A stretch of DNA of 64,000 nucleotides, taken from contig NZ_JBLBVM010000056.1 in the NCBI RefSeq assembly GCF_047250385.1, positions 434,001 through 498,000 of the forward strand, given 5' to 3'. The notes under the pieces were generated by a model. The model had not been told where the DNA came from and did no database searches. It worked only from the letters and a program-made list of their open reading frames with translations. Both the position numbers and the translations under genes were made by a program. Within the stretch, counting starts at the first letter, position 1. Each line of letters begins with the position of its first letter. Positions 26,050 through 35,918 of this stretch are shown piece after piece. This DNA comes from Glaciecola sp047250385 (GTDB lineage: Bacteria > Pseudomonadota > Gammaproteobacteria > Enterobacterales > Alteromonadaceae).

Positions 26050-27681
26050 ATGGACCTTGCAGACATCACAAAGATGCGCATCCTCATTGTTGATAATGTG
26101 GCTAGTGCAAAAGAACATCTTAAAGCACCCTTAGAGCAAATTGGTTTTGTCGACCTTCAATACGTTGAATCAACTAGCCGTGCCCTGCTTGCCATTGAGA
26201 AACTCCCCTTTGACCTAATCATCTGTGCCTACAGCATTCAGACTGAGCATGATGGTTTATATTTTTACGAACAAATTCTACAGTCAAAGTTACTGAGCCA
26301 CGATACAGGTTTCATTTTTACTAGCCATGAAACTAGCTTCGAGATAGTACAAAGTATTGTCGACTTGCCGCCAGATGACTTCATCGCAAAACCAGTCAAT
26401 GCGGAAAAGCTATCCAAACGCATCAACCGTTTGTTTCGCAGAAAGCAAAGAATGAGTCAGGCCTGTGAGTTTATTGAGCAGCAAAAATACAATGCCGCAC
26501 TAACCGAAGTGAACAAGTTACTCTCTTATCAAAACAATCGAGATATATTCTCCGTTGTACTCAAAACGAAAGGTGAGTTATTTTTACTCGCGAAGGAATA
26601 TGCCGATGCTCTCGACTTTTATCAATCGATGCTCAAGATACAGACCTTTTCATGGGCTAAAATAGGACGTGTAAAATCACTCATTTCCTTAGATCAAGAT
26701 GCTGAAGCAGAGAAAGAAATTCTTAATCTAGCATGTAAGCGCGACACAAAGACCGCAGCTTATGAGCTTTTAGCGATGCTAAATCTGAAGCATGATAAAT
26801 TTGAAGATGCCTTGGAAAGTGCATTAATGGCGTCAAAGCTGTCACCCAAAAGCTTCCAGCGTCAAAACACAGTTAGGTTATTAGCTAAACTGTCACACGA
26901 CCACGAGACAGAATTTGACATAGCAAAGCGAATGTTAGCCTTTGCCAAGAATTCTGTAAAAGAGTCACCACAACTCTATAAAAATGCAGTTCGTGCTGGT
27001 ATTGACTATGCAATGACCGCAGAGCCTCAGCAATTGCAAGACGTTGTGAACGCAACCAAACAATTCCTCACACAGTTGAAAAAGCAGTTTTCCGTAGAAG
27101 AACACGCCGATGAAGTGAAAGTGATGCAAGCACGAATTATGTATTTGCAAAATGAGAACGATAAAGCTTTGCAAATTGTCGATCAATTCAATAGAGACAA
27201 TTCTTTAATGTCAGACGAAGCGCTCGTTGATAAAGCGAAAGCCCTTCATGAAATTGGTTTGAAAGACGATGCAAATGCCCTTTATAAGGTCTTAGATGAT
27301 AGAGCGCAAACTCGCAACGACTATATTGATGACCAACTTTCCGACCTTTCCTTATTCTCAAAGTTAGTACACAAAGAAAAACAAGAAAAAGAACAAATTA
27401 CACTGAATCCGAAAGAGTTAAATAAAGCAGGTGTGCAAGCCTTTAACACAGGTAATTTCAGCAAAGCCTTTGAAGTGTTTTCACAAGCGTCGGCATTGAT
27501 GCCTAAGAATACAGCCATTGCTTTGAACATGTTGCATGTTATTTCAAAATTGGAAGTCGGTAACACGATATCTGAACTCTCTACCCAAATTGGTCGTTGT
27601 ATAGATGTATTGGATCTTAAAAACCTGAATTTTGAACAATCTCAAAAGTATAGAAAATTGCGTAATATTTTGAACGTTTAA
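26050..27681 (+). CDS. Receiver-TPR protein lacking the phospho-acceptor aspartate
   Basis: A 543-residue cytoplasmic protein. An N-terminal receiver domain (about 8-125) is followed by a long helical region with TPR-like repeats up to the C-terminus, including ALTEVNKLLSYQNNRD, ADALDFYQSMLK and AFNTGNFSKAFEVFSQA. In the receiver, the strand FDLIICAYSIQ has Ala60 where the phospho-acceptor aspartate belongs. The acidic pair is VDN rather than VDD, while Lys114 in FIAKPVN is kept. The receiver is therefore probably phosphorylation-independent and used for binding. Family members act in signalling, but no output domain is present. It stands alone. Confidence 0.85.
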   Translation: MDLADITKMRILIVDNVASAKEHLKAPLEQIGFVDLQYVESTSRALLAIEKLPFDLIICAYSIQTEHDGLYFYEQILQSKLLSHDTGFIFTSHETSFEIVQSIVDLPPDDFIAKPVNAEKLSKRINRLFRRKQRMSQACEFIEQQKYNAALTEVNKLLSYQNNRDIFSVVLKTKGELFLLAKEYADALDFYQSMLKIQTFSWAKIGRVKSLISLDQDAEAEKEILNLACKRDTKTAAYELLAMLNLKHDKFEDALESALMASKLSPKSFQRQNTVRLLAKLSHDHETEFDIAKRMLAFAKNSVKESPQLYKNAVRAGIDYAMTAEPQQLQDVVNATKQFLTQLKKQFSVEEHADEVKVMQARIMYLQNENDKALQIVDQFNRDNSLMSDEALVDKAKALHEIGLKDDANALYKVLDDRAQTRNDYIDDQLSDLSLFSKLVHKEKQEKEQITLNPKELNKAGVQAFNTGNFSKAFEVFSQASALMPKNTAIALNMLHVISKLEVGNTISELSTQIGRCIDVLDLKNLNFEQSQKYRKLRNILNV

Positions 27682-27748
27682 CGCTGTTTTCGAGTACTAT
27701 CTTAAATTCAAATATTGTCTCTGCGACTAAAGGTAGTACTTTAATAAC

Positions 27749-29536
27749 ATGCGCCCTTCCCGATTTAATGAAGCGAATAACGATCCTGTCAACTGGCGTG
27801 TGCTTAGCAAGTTATGGCCATATTTAACTGAATTCAAAATGCGCGTTTGGCTAGCCATAGCATGTTTAGTAGCAGCAAAACTTGCCAGCGTTGGACTTCC
27901 CTTCGTATTAAAGCACACCGTAGACAACCTAAACTTAGACACAACGCAAGAAGCAATTATGGCTGCCACGCTAGGCCTCATCGTTGCCTATGGTGTTTTG
28001 CGTTTGGCGAATGTTTTGTTTGGCGAAATAAGAGATACACTTTTCGGTCGAGTTACTGAGCGAGCCATGCGCCGCTTGGGACTGACAGTTTTTAATCATT
28101 TACATAGGTTGGACTTAGACTTTCATTTATCACGCCAAACCGGTGGTCTATCGCGTGATATCGAAAGGGGAACCTCTGGTGTTAGTTTCTTAATGCGCTT
28201 TATGATTTTCAACATAGGCCCTACTCTGCTCGAAATTGCCATGGTGGTTGGACTGCTTTTTTACAACTACGGGGCGAGTTTTGCGATAGTCATTTTTGTG
28301 TCAGTTATTCTATATGTTTTCTTTTCAATGAAAGCCACTGACTGGCGCACTAAATACGTTAAACAAGTTAACCAGGCTGATAACAACAGTACTTCACGTG
28401 CCATTGATAGCCTTCTTAATTTCGAAACAGTGAAGTATTTTAACAATGAGAAATTTGAAGCGAAGCGATACGACCTTGACCTTGAGCAATGGGAAACTGC
28501 GAGGCGCAAAAACCGTTTATCTTTGTTCGCTTTAAATGGCGGGCAAGCGTTTATCATCGCAGGTGCGATGACTTCGATGATGGCATTAGCCGCCATTAAT
28601 GTGGCCAAAGGCAATATGACCATCGGTGACTTCGTATTAGTGAATGCTTTTACTATGCAAATATTCATGCCTCTAAACTTTTTAGGATTTGTGTATCGTG
28701 AAATTAGAGGTTCACTGACAAACATTGAGAACTTGTTTACTTTGTTAGAGAAGCAACCTGCCATTGTCGATAAAGCTGACGCGAATGAACTACACGTAAG
28801 TAAGGGTGAGATTAGTTTTGAAAATGTTGGTTTTGCCTACCACAAAGAACGTCAGATATTACAGAACGTAAGCTTTACAATTAAGGCTGGCACAAAAGTA
28901 GCAGTTGTCGGCGAAAGCGGCGCAGGTAAATCGACCTTAGTAAAACTCCTTTTTCGTTTTTATGATCCGACACAAGGTTGCATAAAAATAGATGGGCAAG
29001 ACATCTCGCAACTTACACAAGACTCTGTTCGCAAGCATATAGGAATAGTGCCTCAAGACACGGTCTTATTTAACGACACATTGTATGAAAATATTCGCTA
29101 CGGCCGACCTGATGCAAGTGCACAAGAAATCGAAGAGGCCATTAAACTAGCCCATTTAGATAGCTTTGTTACACGTTTACCCGATAAAGGTAATACCCAA
29201 GTTGGTGAGCGAGGCTTGAAACTCAGCGGCGGAGAAAAGCAACGAGTTGCGATAGCCAGAACCATTCTCAAACGACCTCCTATAATGGTGTTTGATGAAG
29301 CGACGTCGTCACTTGATTCACAATCAGAGCAAGCAATACTCAGTGCCCTGCGTGAGATAGCAAAAGGGCATACTAGCTTTATGATTGCACACAGGCTGTC
29401 CACCATTGTTGATGCTGATAGCATCATTGTGATGGACCAGGGCATGATTGCGGAACAAGGTTCTCACGATGAACTTATGAAGCTAAATGGTATCTATACC
29501 AAACTATGGCAAGCTCAACAAAAGAATGAAAAATAG
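27749..29536 (+). CDS. ATM1-type heavy-metal / glutathione-conjugate ABC exporter
   Basis: A 595-residue half-transporter: six membrane helices in residues about 25-320, then the ATPase domain with Walker A GESGAGKS (about 388-395), Q-loop VPQDTVLFN, signature LSGGEKQRV and Walker B PPIMVFDEATSSLD. The membrane part has the Atm1/HMT hallmark HLHRLDLDFHLSRQTGGLSR, and the N-terminal WRVLSKLWPYL also fits. Bacterial Atm1 proteins export glutathione-linked metals or conjugates and serve metal tolerance and redox balance. The gene is followed after 24 bp by the DUF3820 gene, possibly in the same transcript. Confidence 0.92.
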   Translation: MRPSRFNEANNDPVNWRVLSKLWPYLTEFKMRVWLAIACLVAAKLASVGLPFVLKHTVDNLNLDTTQEAIMAATLGLIVAYGVLRLANVLFGEIRDTLFGRVTERAMRRLGLTVFNHLHRLDLDFHLSRQTGGLSRDIERGTSGVSFLMRFMIFNIGPTLLEIAMVVGLLFYNYGASFAIVIFVSVILYVFFSMKATDWRTKYVKQVNQADNNSTSRAIDSLLNFETVKYFNNEKFEAKRYDLDLEQWETARRKNRLSLFALNGGQAFIIAGAMTSMMALAAINVAKGNMTIGDFVLVNAFTMQIFMPLNFLGFVYREIRGSLTNIENLFTLLEKQPAIVDKADANELHVSKGEISFENVGFAYHKERQILQNVSFTIKAGTKVAVVGESGAGKSTLVKLLFRFYDPTQGCIKIDGQDISQLTQDSVRKHIGIVPQDTVLFNDTLYENIRYGRPDASAQEIEEAIKLAHLDSFVTRLPDKGNTQVGERGLKLSGGEKQRVAIARTILKRPPIMVFDEATSSLDSQSEQAILSALREIAKGHTSFMIAHRLSTIVDADSIIVMDQGMIAEQGSHDELMKLNGIYTKLWQAQQKNEK

Positions 29537-29560
29537 CATTGCTCTTATGGAGGATCAGTA

Positions 29561-29872
29561 ATGAACATCGATTTTGGTAGCGAATCCCAAGAGGCTTTAC
29601 TAAGGCTAGTGAATACAGTGATGCCTTTTGGCAAACATGCAGGCACTAAACTATTGAACTTGCCTGAGCCCTACCTCGTTTGGTTTCATAAACAAGGCTT
29701 TCCAAATGGTGAATTGGGAGAGCAGCTAGCAACGATGTATGAAATAAAACTAAACGGCTTAGAGCCCATTTTGCAGCCGCTACTTTATGAGAATAGACAC
29801 AAAAGCCAAGCCGCATTTGCAAAACCAGAAGATATCAACGCAATGAAAAAGCGCGATCAAAACCGTTTTTAA
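29561..29872 (+). CDS. DUF3820 protein
   Basis: A 103-residue cytoplasmic protein of the DUF3820 family, with its core MPFGKHAGTKLLNLPEPYLVW (about 19-39) and the following FHKQGFPNGELGEQL. An AGGAT ribosome-binding site lies upstream of the ATG. Some members have been linked to quorum-sensing-regulated virulence factors, but the molecular role is unknown. It is one base away from the next gene, so the two are cotranscribed. Confidence 0.88.
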   Translation: MNIDFGSESQEALLRLVNTVMPFGKHAGTKLLNLPEPYLVWFHKQGFPNGELGEQLATMYEIKLNGLEPILQPLLYENRHKSQAAFAKPEDINAMKKRDQNRF

Positions 29873-29873
29873 T

Positions 29874-30272
29874 ATGAGTTCATTTCAAAGCCCTCATCGC
29901 GCAAAAAGAAAGCGCAAAAAACAATATGATAAAGTGCCGGTGAAAGACCGTGGCATCGATAGCCAAATACTTGCCTTGCATGAGGCTATGGCTGAAAAGT
30001 GTTTAGCTGATACTAGTTTATTAGCACCGATAAGTGAACGTATAGAAATGCGCTACGCCGCAAAACAAATGAAATACGGCGCTTATTTAACCTGGTTGTC
30101 CATTATTGAGCTGATTGATAAACCTGAACAATTCAAAGAAGCTCTGTTGGAGAAGTCGGTTAAGATGCGCAGTTTAAGAAGAGCTACCGTGTTTACCCAG
30201 ATATTGAGCGAGGAAGAGCGCGTTGTGATTATCAATAACCACAATGAAAAAGGGCTCAATGAAGAGCCCTAG
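29874..30272 (+). CDS. Conserved-type basic protein of unknown function
   Basis: The 132-residue product has a strongly basic N-terminus (HRAKRKRKKQYDKVPVKDR), followed by an all-helical body. No membrane segment or recognisable domain is seen; the basic tail could bind nucleic acid, but that is inference. The last coding bases contain a hairpin that serves as terminator for the converging DAHP synthase gene. It is cotranscribed with DUF3820. Confidence 0.65.
   Translation: MSSFQSPHRAKRKRKKQYDKVPVKDRGIDSQILALHEAMAEKCLADTSLLAPISERIEMRYAAKQMKYGAYLTWLSIIELIDKPEQFKEALLEKSVKMRSLRRATVFTQILSEEERVVIINNHNEKGLNEEP
30246..30270 (-). terminator. Terminator of the DAHP synthase gene, inside the 3' end of the converging gene
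   Basis: Arms AGGGCTC (30251-30257) and GAGCCCT (30264-30270) with a 6-base loop. On the minus strand the hairpin is followed by a T-run (30246-30250). It overlaps the final codons of the plus-strand gene. Confidence 0.8.
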
Positions 30273-30289
30273 GTACGTACTGCAATTCT

Positions 30290-31639
30290 TTATACTTTCG
30301 CAGACTTGAGATGATCGGCAACTAAGAATGCCATTTCCAACACTTGGTCGGCATTTAAACGCGGGTCACATTGTGTTTGATAAGCTTGCGACAAGTCATC
30401 ATCACTAATCTTATACGCGCCACCTGTGCACTCAGTCACATGTTGCCCCGTCATTTCTAAATGTATGCCACCAGCATGCGTTCCTTCCGCTTTGTGCGCA
30501 TCGAAGAACTGCCTTATTTCCGTTAGGATCGCATCAAAGTTGCGTGTTTTATATCCACTAGATGAAGTAATTGTGTTGCCATGCATCGGATCAGAACTCC
30601 ATACGACGTTACGACCTTCCGCTTTTACACGACGCAACAGTCTAGGCAGGTTATCACCTAGTTTATTAGCCCCCATTCGAGTAATGAGTGTTAAACGACC
30701 CGGAGTATTATTAGGGTTCAAAGCATCTATCAAACGAATGAGCTCGTCTTCTTGCATACTCGGACCAACTTTCACTCCAATCGGGTTATTGATGCCACTG
30801 AAAAACTCAATATGAGCATGATCTAATTGACGCGTGCGCTCACCAATCCACAGCATATGTGCAGAGCAATTATATGGCTTGCCAGTAAGCGTATCGATTC
30901 TTGTTAGTGCTTGTTCATAATTCAACAACAAAGCTTCATGTGAAGTAAACAAGGATGTTTCATGCAATGAATTGTTATTTTGAGCATTAATCCCGATGAC
31001 ATCCATAAACGCCAAGGTATCTTGAATACGATCTGACATATCCTTATAGCGTTCTTTTAATGGATTGCTCTCTAGGAATGCCATATTCCAGCGATTCACC
31101 TGATGTAAGTCAGCCAGACCACCTTGGGCAAATGCACGTAATAGGTTTAGAGTTGCAGCACTACGATGATAGGCATCGACCAAACGATTTGGATCTGGTT
31201 GTCTTGACGCTTCGGTAAAATCAAAACCGTTAACGATATCGCCTCTGTAACTGGGTAATGTCACACCATTAATAGTTTCAAAGTCTGCAGAGCGTGGCTT
31301 GGCGTACTGTCCTGCCATTCTGGCAACTTTCGTTACCGGACAACGTCCAGCGAAAGTGAGCACAATCGCCATTTGCAGAATAACCTTGAATGTATCTCTA
31401 ATCTTGGGCGCGTTAAATTCGTCAAAAGATTCAGCGCAATCCCCGCCTTGCAATAAAAAACCCTTCCCTTCGCAAACATCACCAAGCTGCTTATACAGTT
31501 GACGCGTTTCCTCAGCAAAAACTAAGGGAGGATAGCTCGCTAGCTTTTCTTCCACTTCTTTCAATGCTTTTTGGTCTTGGTAAGTGGGTTGCTGAAGGAT
31601 CGGTTTGGATCTCCAACTATCTGGTTTCCATTGACTCAC
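30290..31639 (-). CDS. 3-deoxy-7-phosphoheptulonate synthase, class II (DAHP synthase)
   Basis: A 449-residue class II (plant/mycobacterial type) DAHP synthase, the first enzyme of the shikimate pathway. It condenses phosphoenolpyruvate with erythrose 4-phosphate. It starts with the family pattern WKPDSWRSKPILQQPTY and has GKGFLLQGGDCAESF, VTKVARMAGQYAKPRS, KVGPSM and WSSDPMHGNT. Class II is sequence-unrelated to the E. coli AroF/G/H type. It stands alone, and I see no leader-peptide attenuator upstream. Confidence 0.95.
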   Translation of the reverse strand: MSQWKPDSWRSKPILQQPTYQDQKALKEVEEKLASYPPLVFAEETRQLYKQLGDVCEGKGFLLQGGDCAESFDEFNAPKIRDTFKVILQMAIVLTFAGRCPVTKVARMAGQYAKPRSADFETINGVTLPSYRGDIVNGFDFTEASRQPDPNRLVDAYHRSAATLNLLRAFAQGGLADLHQVNRWNMAFLESNPLKERYKDMSDRIQDTLAFMDVIGINAQNNNSLHETSLFTSHEALLLNYEQALTRIDTLTGKPYNCSAHMLWIGERTRQLDHAHIEFFSGINNPIGVKVGPSMQEDELIRLIDALNPNNTPGRLTLITRMGANKLGDNLPRLLRRVKAEGRNVVWSSDPMHGNTITSSSGYKTRNFDAILTEIRQFFDAHKAEGTHAGGIHLEMTGQHVTECTGGAYKISDDDLSQAYQTQCDPRLNADQVLEMAFLVADHLKSAKV

Positions 31640-31743
31640 GGTTTTTCCTTTTAATTCATTAGCGTTTCTGCTCGATTTTCATCGATGTTCGTGACTAATT
31701 ATTTGCTACAAATATTGATGATGTAAGCATATCATAAGGCTAT

Positions 31744-32487
31744 TTAAAGTGGGCTTCTAATAAAGAATTTGTCTGAGTTATGCTGGTTTACTAACTCCTC
31801 AAAACGATAGTCGTAAAGCTCGCTAATATTCTCTGCGCTCATAACCGTTTTCGCTTTCCCATAGCGCAATTCTCGGCTATTTTTTATCATCAACACATGG
31901 TCGCAATTGGAAATCGATAAATTGACATCATGAATGCTCAATACAACCAAATTCCCAAATGTGGCCAACTCCCTAAATAACGCTAAAGCTTTTTCTTGGA
32001 AGACTACATCTAGGCTTTGAATGGGCTCATCTAATAAGATTAAAATATCCCCTTGTTCAATGCCTTGCCAAACTTGCATCAATACTCGCGCAATGTGAAC
32101 ACGTTGTTGTTCACCGCCACTAAGATTATTAAGATTACGCTTTAACAATGGCGTAATTGATAAGGCTTGCTCAATCAGCTTGGGGACAAGGTGATTACCA
32201 GTATAGAATTCAAGAGTTTCTTGCACTGTTAGTGGGAATGACAATGTAAAGTGCTGTTGCAAATAAGCAAGCTTGTTGGCGATATCCGCTATTGAGAGTT
32301 CGTTAATTTCTCTCCCATTAAGAATAACAGTGCCCGTATCTGCTCGTTCAAGCCCAGCTATTAATTCAAATAGTGACGTTTTTCCGGCCCCATTCTGCCC
32401 AAGCACGTGCCAACACTCACCTGAGTGCATTTCAACACTGATATTGTTTAAACGATTTTGAACGGTGACGTGTTGTACGGATAACAT
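31744..32487 (-). CDS. btuD: BtuD-like ABC ATPase (cobalamin or iron-complex uptake)
   Basis: A 247-residue importer ATPase with Walker A GQNGAGKT (about 30-37), signature LSGGEQQRV, Walker B ILLDEPIQSLD and the switch histidine in LSIHD. The overall pattern (YLQQHFTLSFPLTVQE, IQSLDVVFQEKA) resembles BtuD more than iron-siderophore ATPases. Its expected permease partner BtuC lies on the same strand 3.4 kb upstream, separated by glpD and glpK. Assignment to vitamin B12 is probable, but the substrate-binding protein is not in the window. Confidence 0.72.
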   Translation of the reverse strand: MLSVQHVTVQNRLNNISVEMHSGECWHVLGQNGAGKTSLFELIAGLERADTGTVILNGREINELSIADIANKLAYLQQHFTLSFPLTVQETLEFYTGNHLVPKLIEQALSITPLLKRNLNNLSGGEQQRVHIARVLMQVWQGIEQGDILILLDEPIQSLDVVFQEKALALFRELATFGNLVVLSIHDVNLSISNCDHVLMIKNSRELRYGKAKTVMSAENISELYDYRFEELVNQHNSDKFFIRSPL

Positions 32488-32623
32488 TTGGAACTAAAAT
32501 CCTAAAATATAAAATAGCGCTGCATCAGCTTGGATACTAGTTTGTCTATTTAACATAGCTAAAGCAAGCAAAGTCTAGCGAATATGAGCGGACTTCGACT
32601 GTTCGAAAGAAGTGTTTAACGGT

Positions 32624-34264
32624 TTATTTAGCTTGAGCTACTGGCGCGTCTGGATAGTCTTTAAGCACAGCATCCACATACTCTTTGCGCTTTTCTTCTG
32701 CTTGCTCACCGAATAGGATTTTACAAGCTTCAATGATCCCTGGCGTATCTATGATCTCCGTCTTTCTTAACACCATCTCAATTTTCGAGCGCCTTCGTAA
32801 AAAATCCTCAAGTTTGGTGATCATTTCACGCCTAGCGGCATAGTGAACTTCAGCACGCAAGTATTCCGCATTACGCATGAGTTGCTCTGCCTGTGCCGGA
32901 TCACGTTGAATTTCGTCTAAAATTTGCAAGGCATGAATATCGTAACGGCGCCATAGTCTTACGGTGAGTTTTTCGGAACTATATTCTGGTGTCATTTTAT
33001 CGAGCTCTAACAATTCGGCTCGATATTCAAACTCTTTCTTTATCTCGTCTGACGATTCGCCGTACCAAATAGCATCCTTGTACAGCAATGGAATGCCGAT
33101 ATCTTCAACTAGATCTGCAATCTCTTCGCCCACGTTAATACAGTCAGTTAATTTGCCTCCAAAAATACTTAAATACTTATCTTCCTTATTCACATCCACT
33201 GCATGTTTGCGAGATAACTGAACCCAATCAGCCTCACCTCCGCTATCTTTTACGGCTAAAGGACGCACACCACAACGCTCCGAAATAATATCGTCACGAG
33301 TCAAAGGTATGTCCAAATCCAGAAGTGAATTCACATTGTCGAGAATGAAATCGCGATCGTCTTCTGTAACCGATGTCTCTGGATTTTCAACCTGATTATC
33401 GGTTGTGCCAATGCAGGTGCGCTGCCCCATTGGAATAACAAAAAACAAACGTCCATCGGATGCGAAAAATGCGAGAACTTTTTCCTCTTTCGTTAGCTTA
33501 TTTACGATTAAATGCACGCCCTTTGAAAATAAGTGGCAATGTTCCGTTTCTTGTTGAATGTCATCGTTATATTTGTCTACGAGAGGTCCACAGGCATTAA
33601 TGATCGACTTTGATTGTATAGTAAATTCCTTCCCACTCTCCTTATCGAGTGCTTTCGTGTGCCAAATGCCATCGATTCTTTCGCTGCCTTTGGCTTCAAC
33701 ATAGTTACTCACGATTGCGCCGTTATCCATCGCACTGCGCACAAAGTTAAAAACAAACCTGGCATCATTGTCATGTAAAAAAGCATCCGAATATTCGAAG
33801 CCTCCTTGAGCATTGCTTACATTAATAACAGGTTCTGCATTCTTGATTTTTTGCGATGACATGAATGTAGGCCGTTGAGTTAAGAAGCGCCCCATTACCC
33901 AATACAAAATGGTTCCCATGAAAACAAACCACGCCGGGAAGCGAAAACCAACTTGCAAGGTGGTTAAAAATCGAATCTCTTGCACGGTCGATGGATAGCT
34001 ACGCATCAAGTGATTGCGGCTTTTACACAATTTATTGACTAATAGAAACTCGTTATTTTCGAGATATTTAATACCGCCCCAAGCAAGATTAGAAGAGTTA
34101 GAAGAGGTATGCCCTGCGAAATCATCTTTGTCGATCATAGCAACGCTCGCCCCTTTCCTTGAGAGCGAAGCAGCCGACACAGCGCCGTTAATGCCACCAC
34201 CAAGGACCAATACATCGAACACTTCCGCAGAAAGTTTCTCAATATTTGTTTCTCTGAGCATCAT
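32624..34264 (-). CDS. glpD: Aerobic glycerol-3-phosphate dehydrogenase/oxidase
   Basis: A 546-residue FAD enzyme oxidising glycerol 3-phosphate to dihydroxyacetone phosphate. It has the dinucleotide-binding motif VLVLGGGINGAVSAASLSR (about 20-38), the second motif NLAWGGIKYLEN, the GTTDNQVENPE catalytic-loop region and the C-terminal alpha-helical domain. It is a peripheral membrane enzyme feeding electrons to quinones. It lies divergent from glpK with 163 bp between, as a catabolic pair. No glpF permease or GlpR regulator is present here. Confidence 0.92.
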   Translation of the reverse strand: MMLRETNIEKLSAEVFDVLVLGGGINGAVSAASLSRKGASVAMIDKDDFAGHTSSNSSNLAWGGIKYLENNEFLLVNKLCKSRNHLMRSYPSTVQEIRFLTTLQVGFRFPAWFVFMGTILYWVMGRFLTQRPTFMSSQKIKNAEPVINVSNAQGGFEYSDAFLHDNDARFVFNFVRSAMDNGAIVSNYVEAKGSERIDGIWHTKALDKESGKEFTIQSKSIINACGPLVDKYNDDIQQETEHCHLFSKGVHLIVNKLTKEEKVLAFFASDGRLFFVIPMGQRTCIGTTDNQVENPETSVTEDDRDFILDNVNSLLDLDIPLTRDDIISERCGVRPLAVKDSGGEADWVQLSRKHAVDVNKEDKYLSIFGGKLTDCINVGEEIADLVEDIGIPLLYKDAIWYGESSDEIKKEFEYRAELLELDKMTPEYSSEKLTVRLWRRYDIHALQILDEIQRDPAQAEQLMRNAEYLRAEVHYAARREMITKLEDFLRRRSKIEMVLRKTEIIDTPGIIEACKILFGEQAEEKRKEYVDAVLKDYPDAPVAQAK

Positions 34265-34427
34265 AAATTAGCACCTCTGGCCTTTGGTAATTCAATACAA
34301 ATATGCGATGGTGTTAGCAATCCATTTGCAAGCTTGTGTGAAACTGCTTAATCTAAAGCACAGCTTACCTTGAACAAGTTTTTTGTAAACAAGAGCTTCA
34401 TCAACAATACAACAAAAGCGAGAGCAT

Positions 34428-35918
34428 ATGTCTGCATCATCAGGGATCTTGTCGATAGACCAAGGCACAACGTCATCACGAGCAATCGTCTTTGCATTAG
34501 ATGGTACAAAGGTAGCGTCTTCACAAAAAGAATTTACACAAATTTATCCTAACAATGCGTGGGTAGAACATGATCCTGAAGAGATATGGCATACCACTCT
34601 CGAGACCTGCAAAGCAGCCTTACATGAGGCCAAGAAAAAAGGCGTAGATGTTGCTGGAATAGGCATCACAAATCAACGTGAAACTAGCGTTGTTTGGAAT
34701 AAGGAAACAGGAAAGCCCATTTATAACGCCATCGTTTGGCAGGACCGTCGCACAGCCGAATTTTGTAACAGCATCAAAGATCAGGAAAGCAAAGTAGCAG
34801 CGAAAACCGGCCTTTTGCTAGATCCCTACTTTTCGGCTTCTAAGCTTAAGTGGTTACTAGATGAAGTCGAAGGAGCAAGAGAGCTCGCAAATGCTGGCAA
34901 ACTTGCCTTTGGTACCATTGATACCTTTCTAATTTGGCGTTTAACTGGTGGTAAAAAACATGTCACCGATACAACCAATGCTTCGAGAACAAATCTATTC
35001 AACATTCACGATTTGAAATGGGACCCTGAGTTACTTGAGCTGTTTGATGTGCCCTCCAGTGTTTTACCACAGGTATTGGAATCGTCAGATGATTTTGGGA
35101 TGACTGAAGCAGGCATGTTTTCCGCTTCATTGCCTATCGCTGGGGTTGCAGGCGATCAACAAGCTGCTTTATTCGGCCAGTGCTGTTTTGCCCAAGGTGA
35201 TTTGAAATCAACTTATGGAACTGGTTGCTTTGCCCTTTTAAACACGGGCAGTGAAGCGCTCAAGTCGAAACACAAACTATTAACTACCATTGCTTATACA
35301 TTGAATGGGAAAACGACATACGCGCTGGAAGGTTCAATATTTACTGCTGGTGCAAATATACAGTGGCTACGCGATGGAATTGGCGTTATTAAAAACGCAA
35401 AAGAAAGTAAAGTACTGGCTGAATCACTTGATTATGATCATGGTGTTTTTTTAGTACCTGGATTTGCAGGTTTAGGTGCTCCGCACTGGGACCCGCACGC
35501 CAGAGCAAGTTTATACGGCATGACTCGAGACACATCACAAGCTCACTTCGCTCGCGCGGCCTTAGAAGCCGTTTGTTATCAAACCTATGATCTGCAACAA
35601 GCAATGGAAAGCGACGGTATTGCCTCTTCTAAAGTATTAGTTGATGGGGGCATGGTTGAGAACGATTGGCTGTGCCAATTCTTATCGGACATGCTACAGG
35701 TTGACATTGAACGCCCTTACAACATGGAAACAACGGCTATAGGAGCTGCTTATTTAGCAGGCTTACAATTAGGTTTGTATAAAAGTTTAGACGATATTGC
35801 TTCACATAAAAAAATAGAGAAGCGATTCACACCAAGCATCGACAAAGGCATTCGCAAAAAGCTGTTGTCATTGTGGCAGAAAGCCGTTGAGTCGACCTTA
35901 GCGTTCAGCCGCGGCTAG
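34428..35918 (+). CDS. glpK: Glycerol kinase
   Basis: A 496-residue sugar kinase (FGGY family) that phosphorylates glycerol with ATP. The phosphate-binding loop is SIDQGTTSSRAIVF at 8-21, and the later motifs are NQRETSVVW, WQDRRTA, DTTNASRTNLFN and GDQQAALFGQ. A start with GAGA and AGAGC upstream is acceptable. The gene runs into the end of the btuC-like gene on the opposite strand, with a 21-bp overlap of coding regions. Its partner glpD is divergent. Confidence 0.96.
   Translation: MSASSGILSIDQGTTSSRAIVFALDGTKVASSQKEFTQIYPNNAWVEHDPEEIWHTTLETCKAALHEAKKKGVDVAGIGITNQRETSVVWNKETGKPIYNAIVWQDRRTAEFCNSIKDQESKVAAKTGLLLDPYFSASKLKWLLDEVEGARELANAGKLAFGTIDTFLIWRLTGGKKHVTDTTNASRTNLFNIHDLKWDPELLELFDVPSSVLPQVLESSDDFGMTEAGMFSASLPIAGVAGDQQAALFGQCCFAQGDLKSTYGTGCFALLNTGSEALKSKHKLLTTIAYTLNGKTTYALEGSIFTAGANIQWLRDGIGVIKNAKESKVLAESLDYDHGVFLVPGFAGLGAPHWDPHARASLYGMTRDTSQAHFARAALEAVCYQTYDLQQAMESDGIASSKVLVDGGMVENDWLCQFLSDMLQVDIERPYNMETTAIGAAYLAGLQLGLYKSLDDIASHKKIEKRFTPSIDKGIRKKLLSLWQKAVESTLAFSRG

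Noticed and set aside
30290..31743. Leader-peptide attenuator or riboswitch upstream of the DAHP synthase
   Set aside because: No short aromatic-rich frame and no terminator/antiterminator pair is visible upstream.
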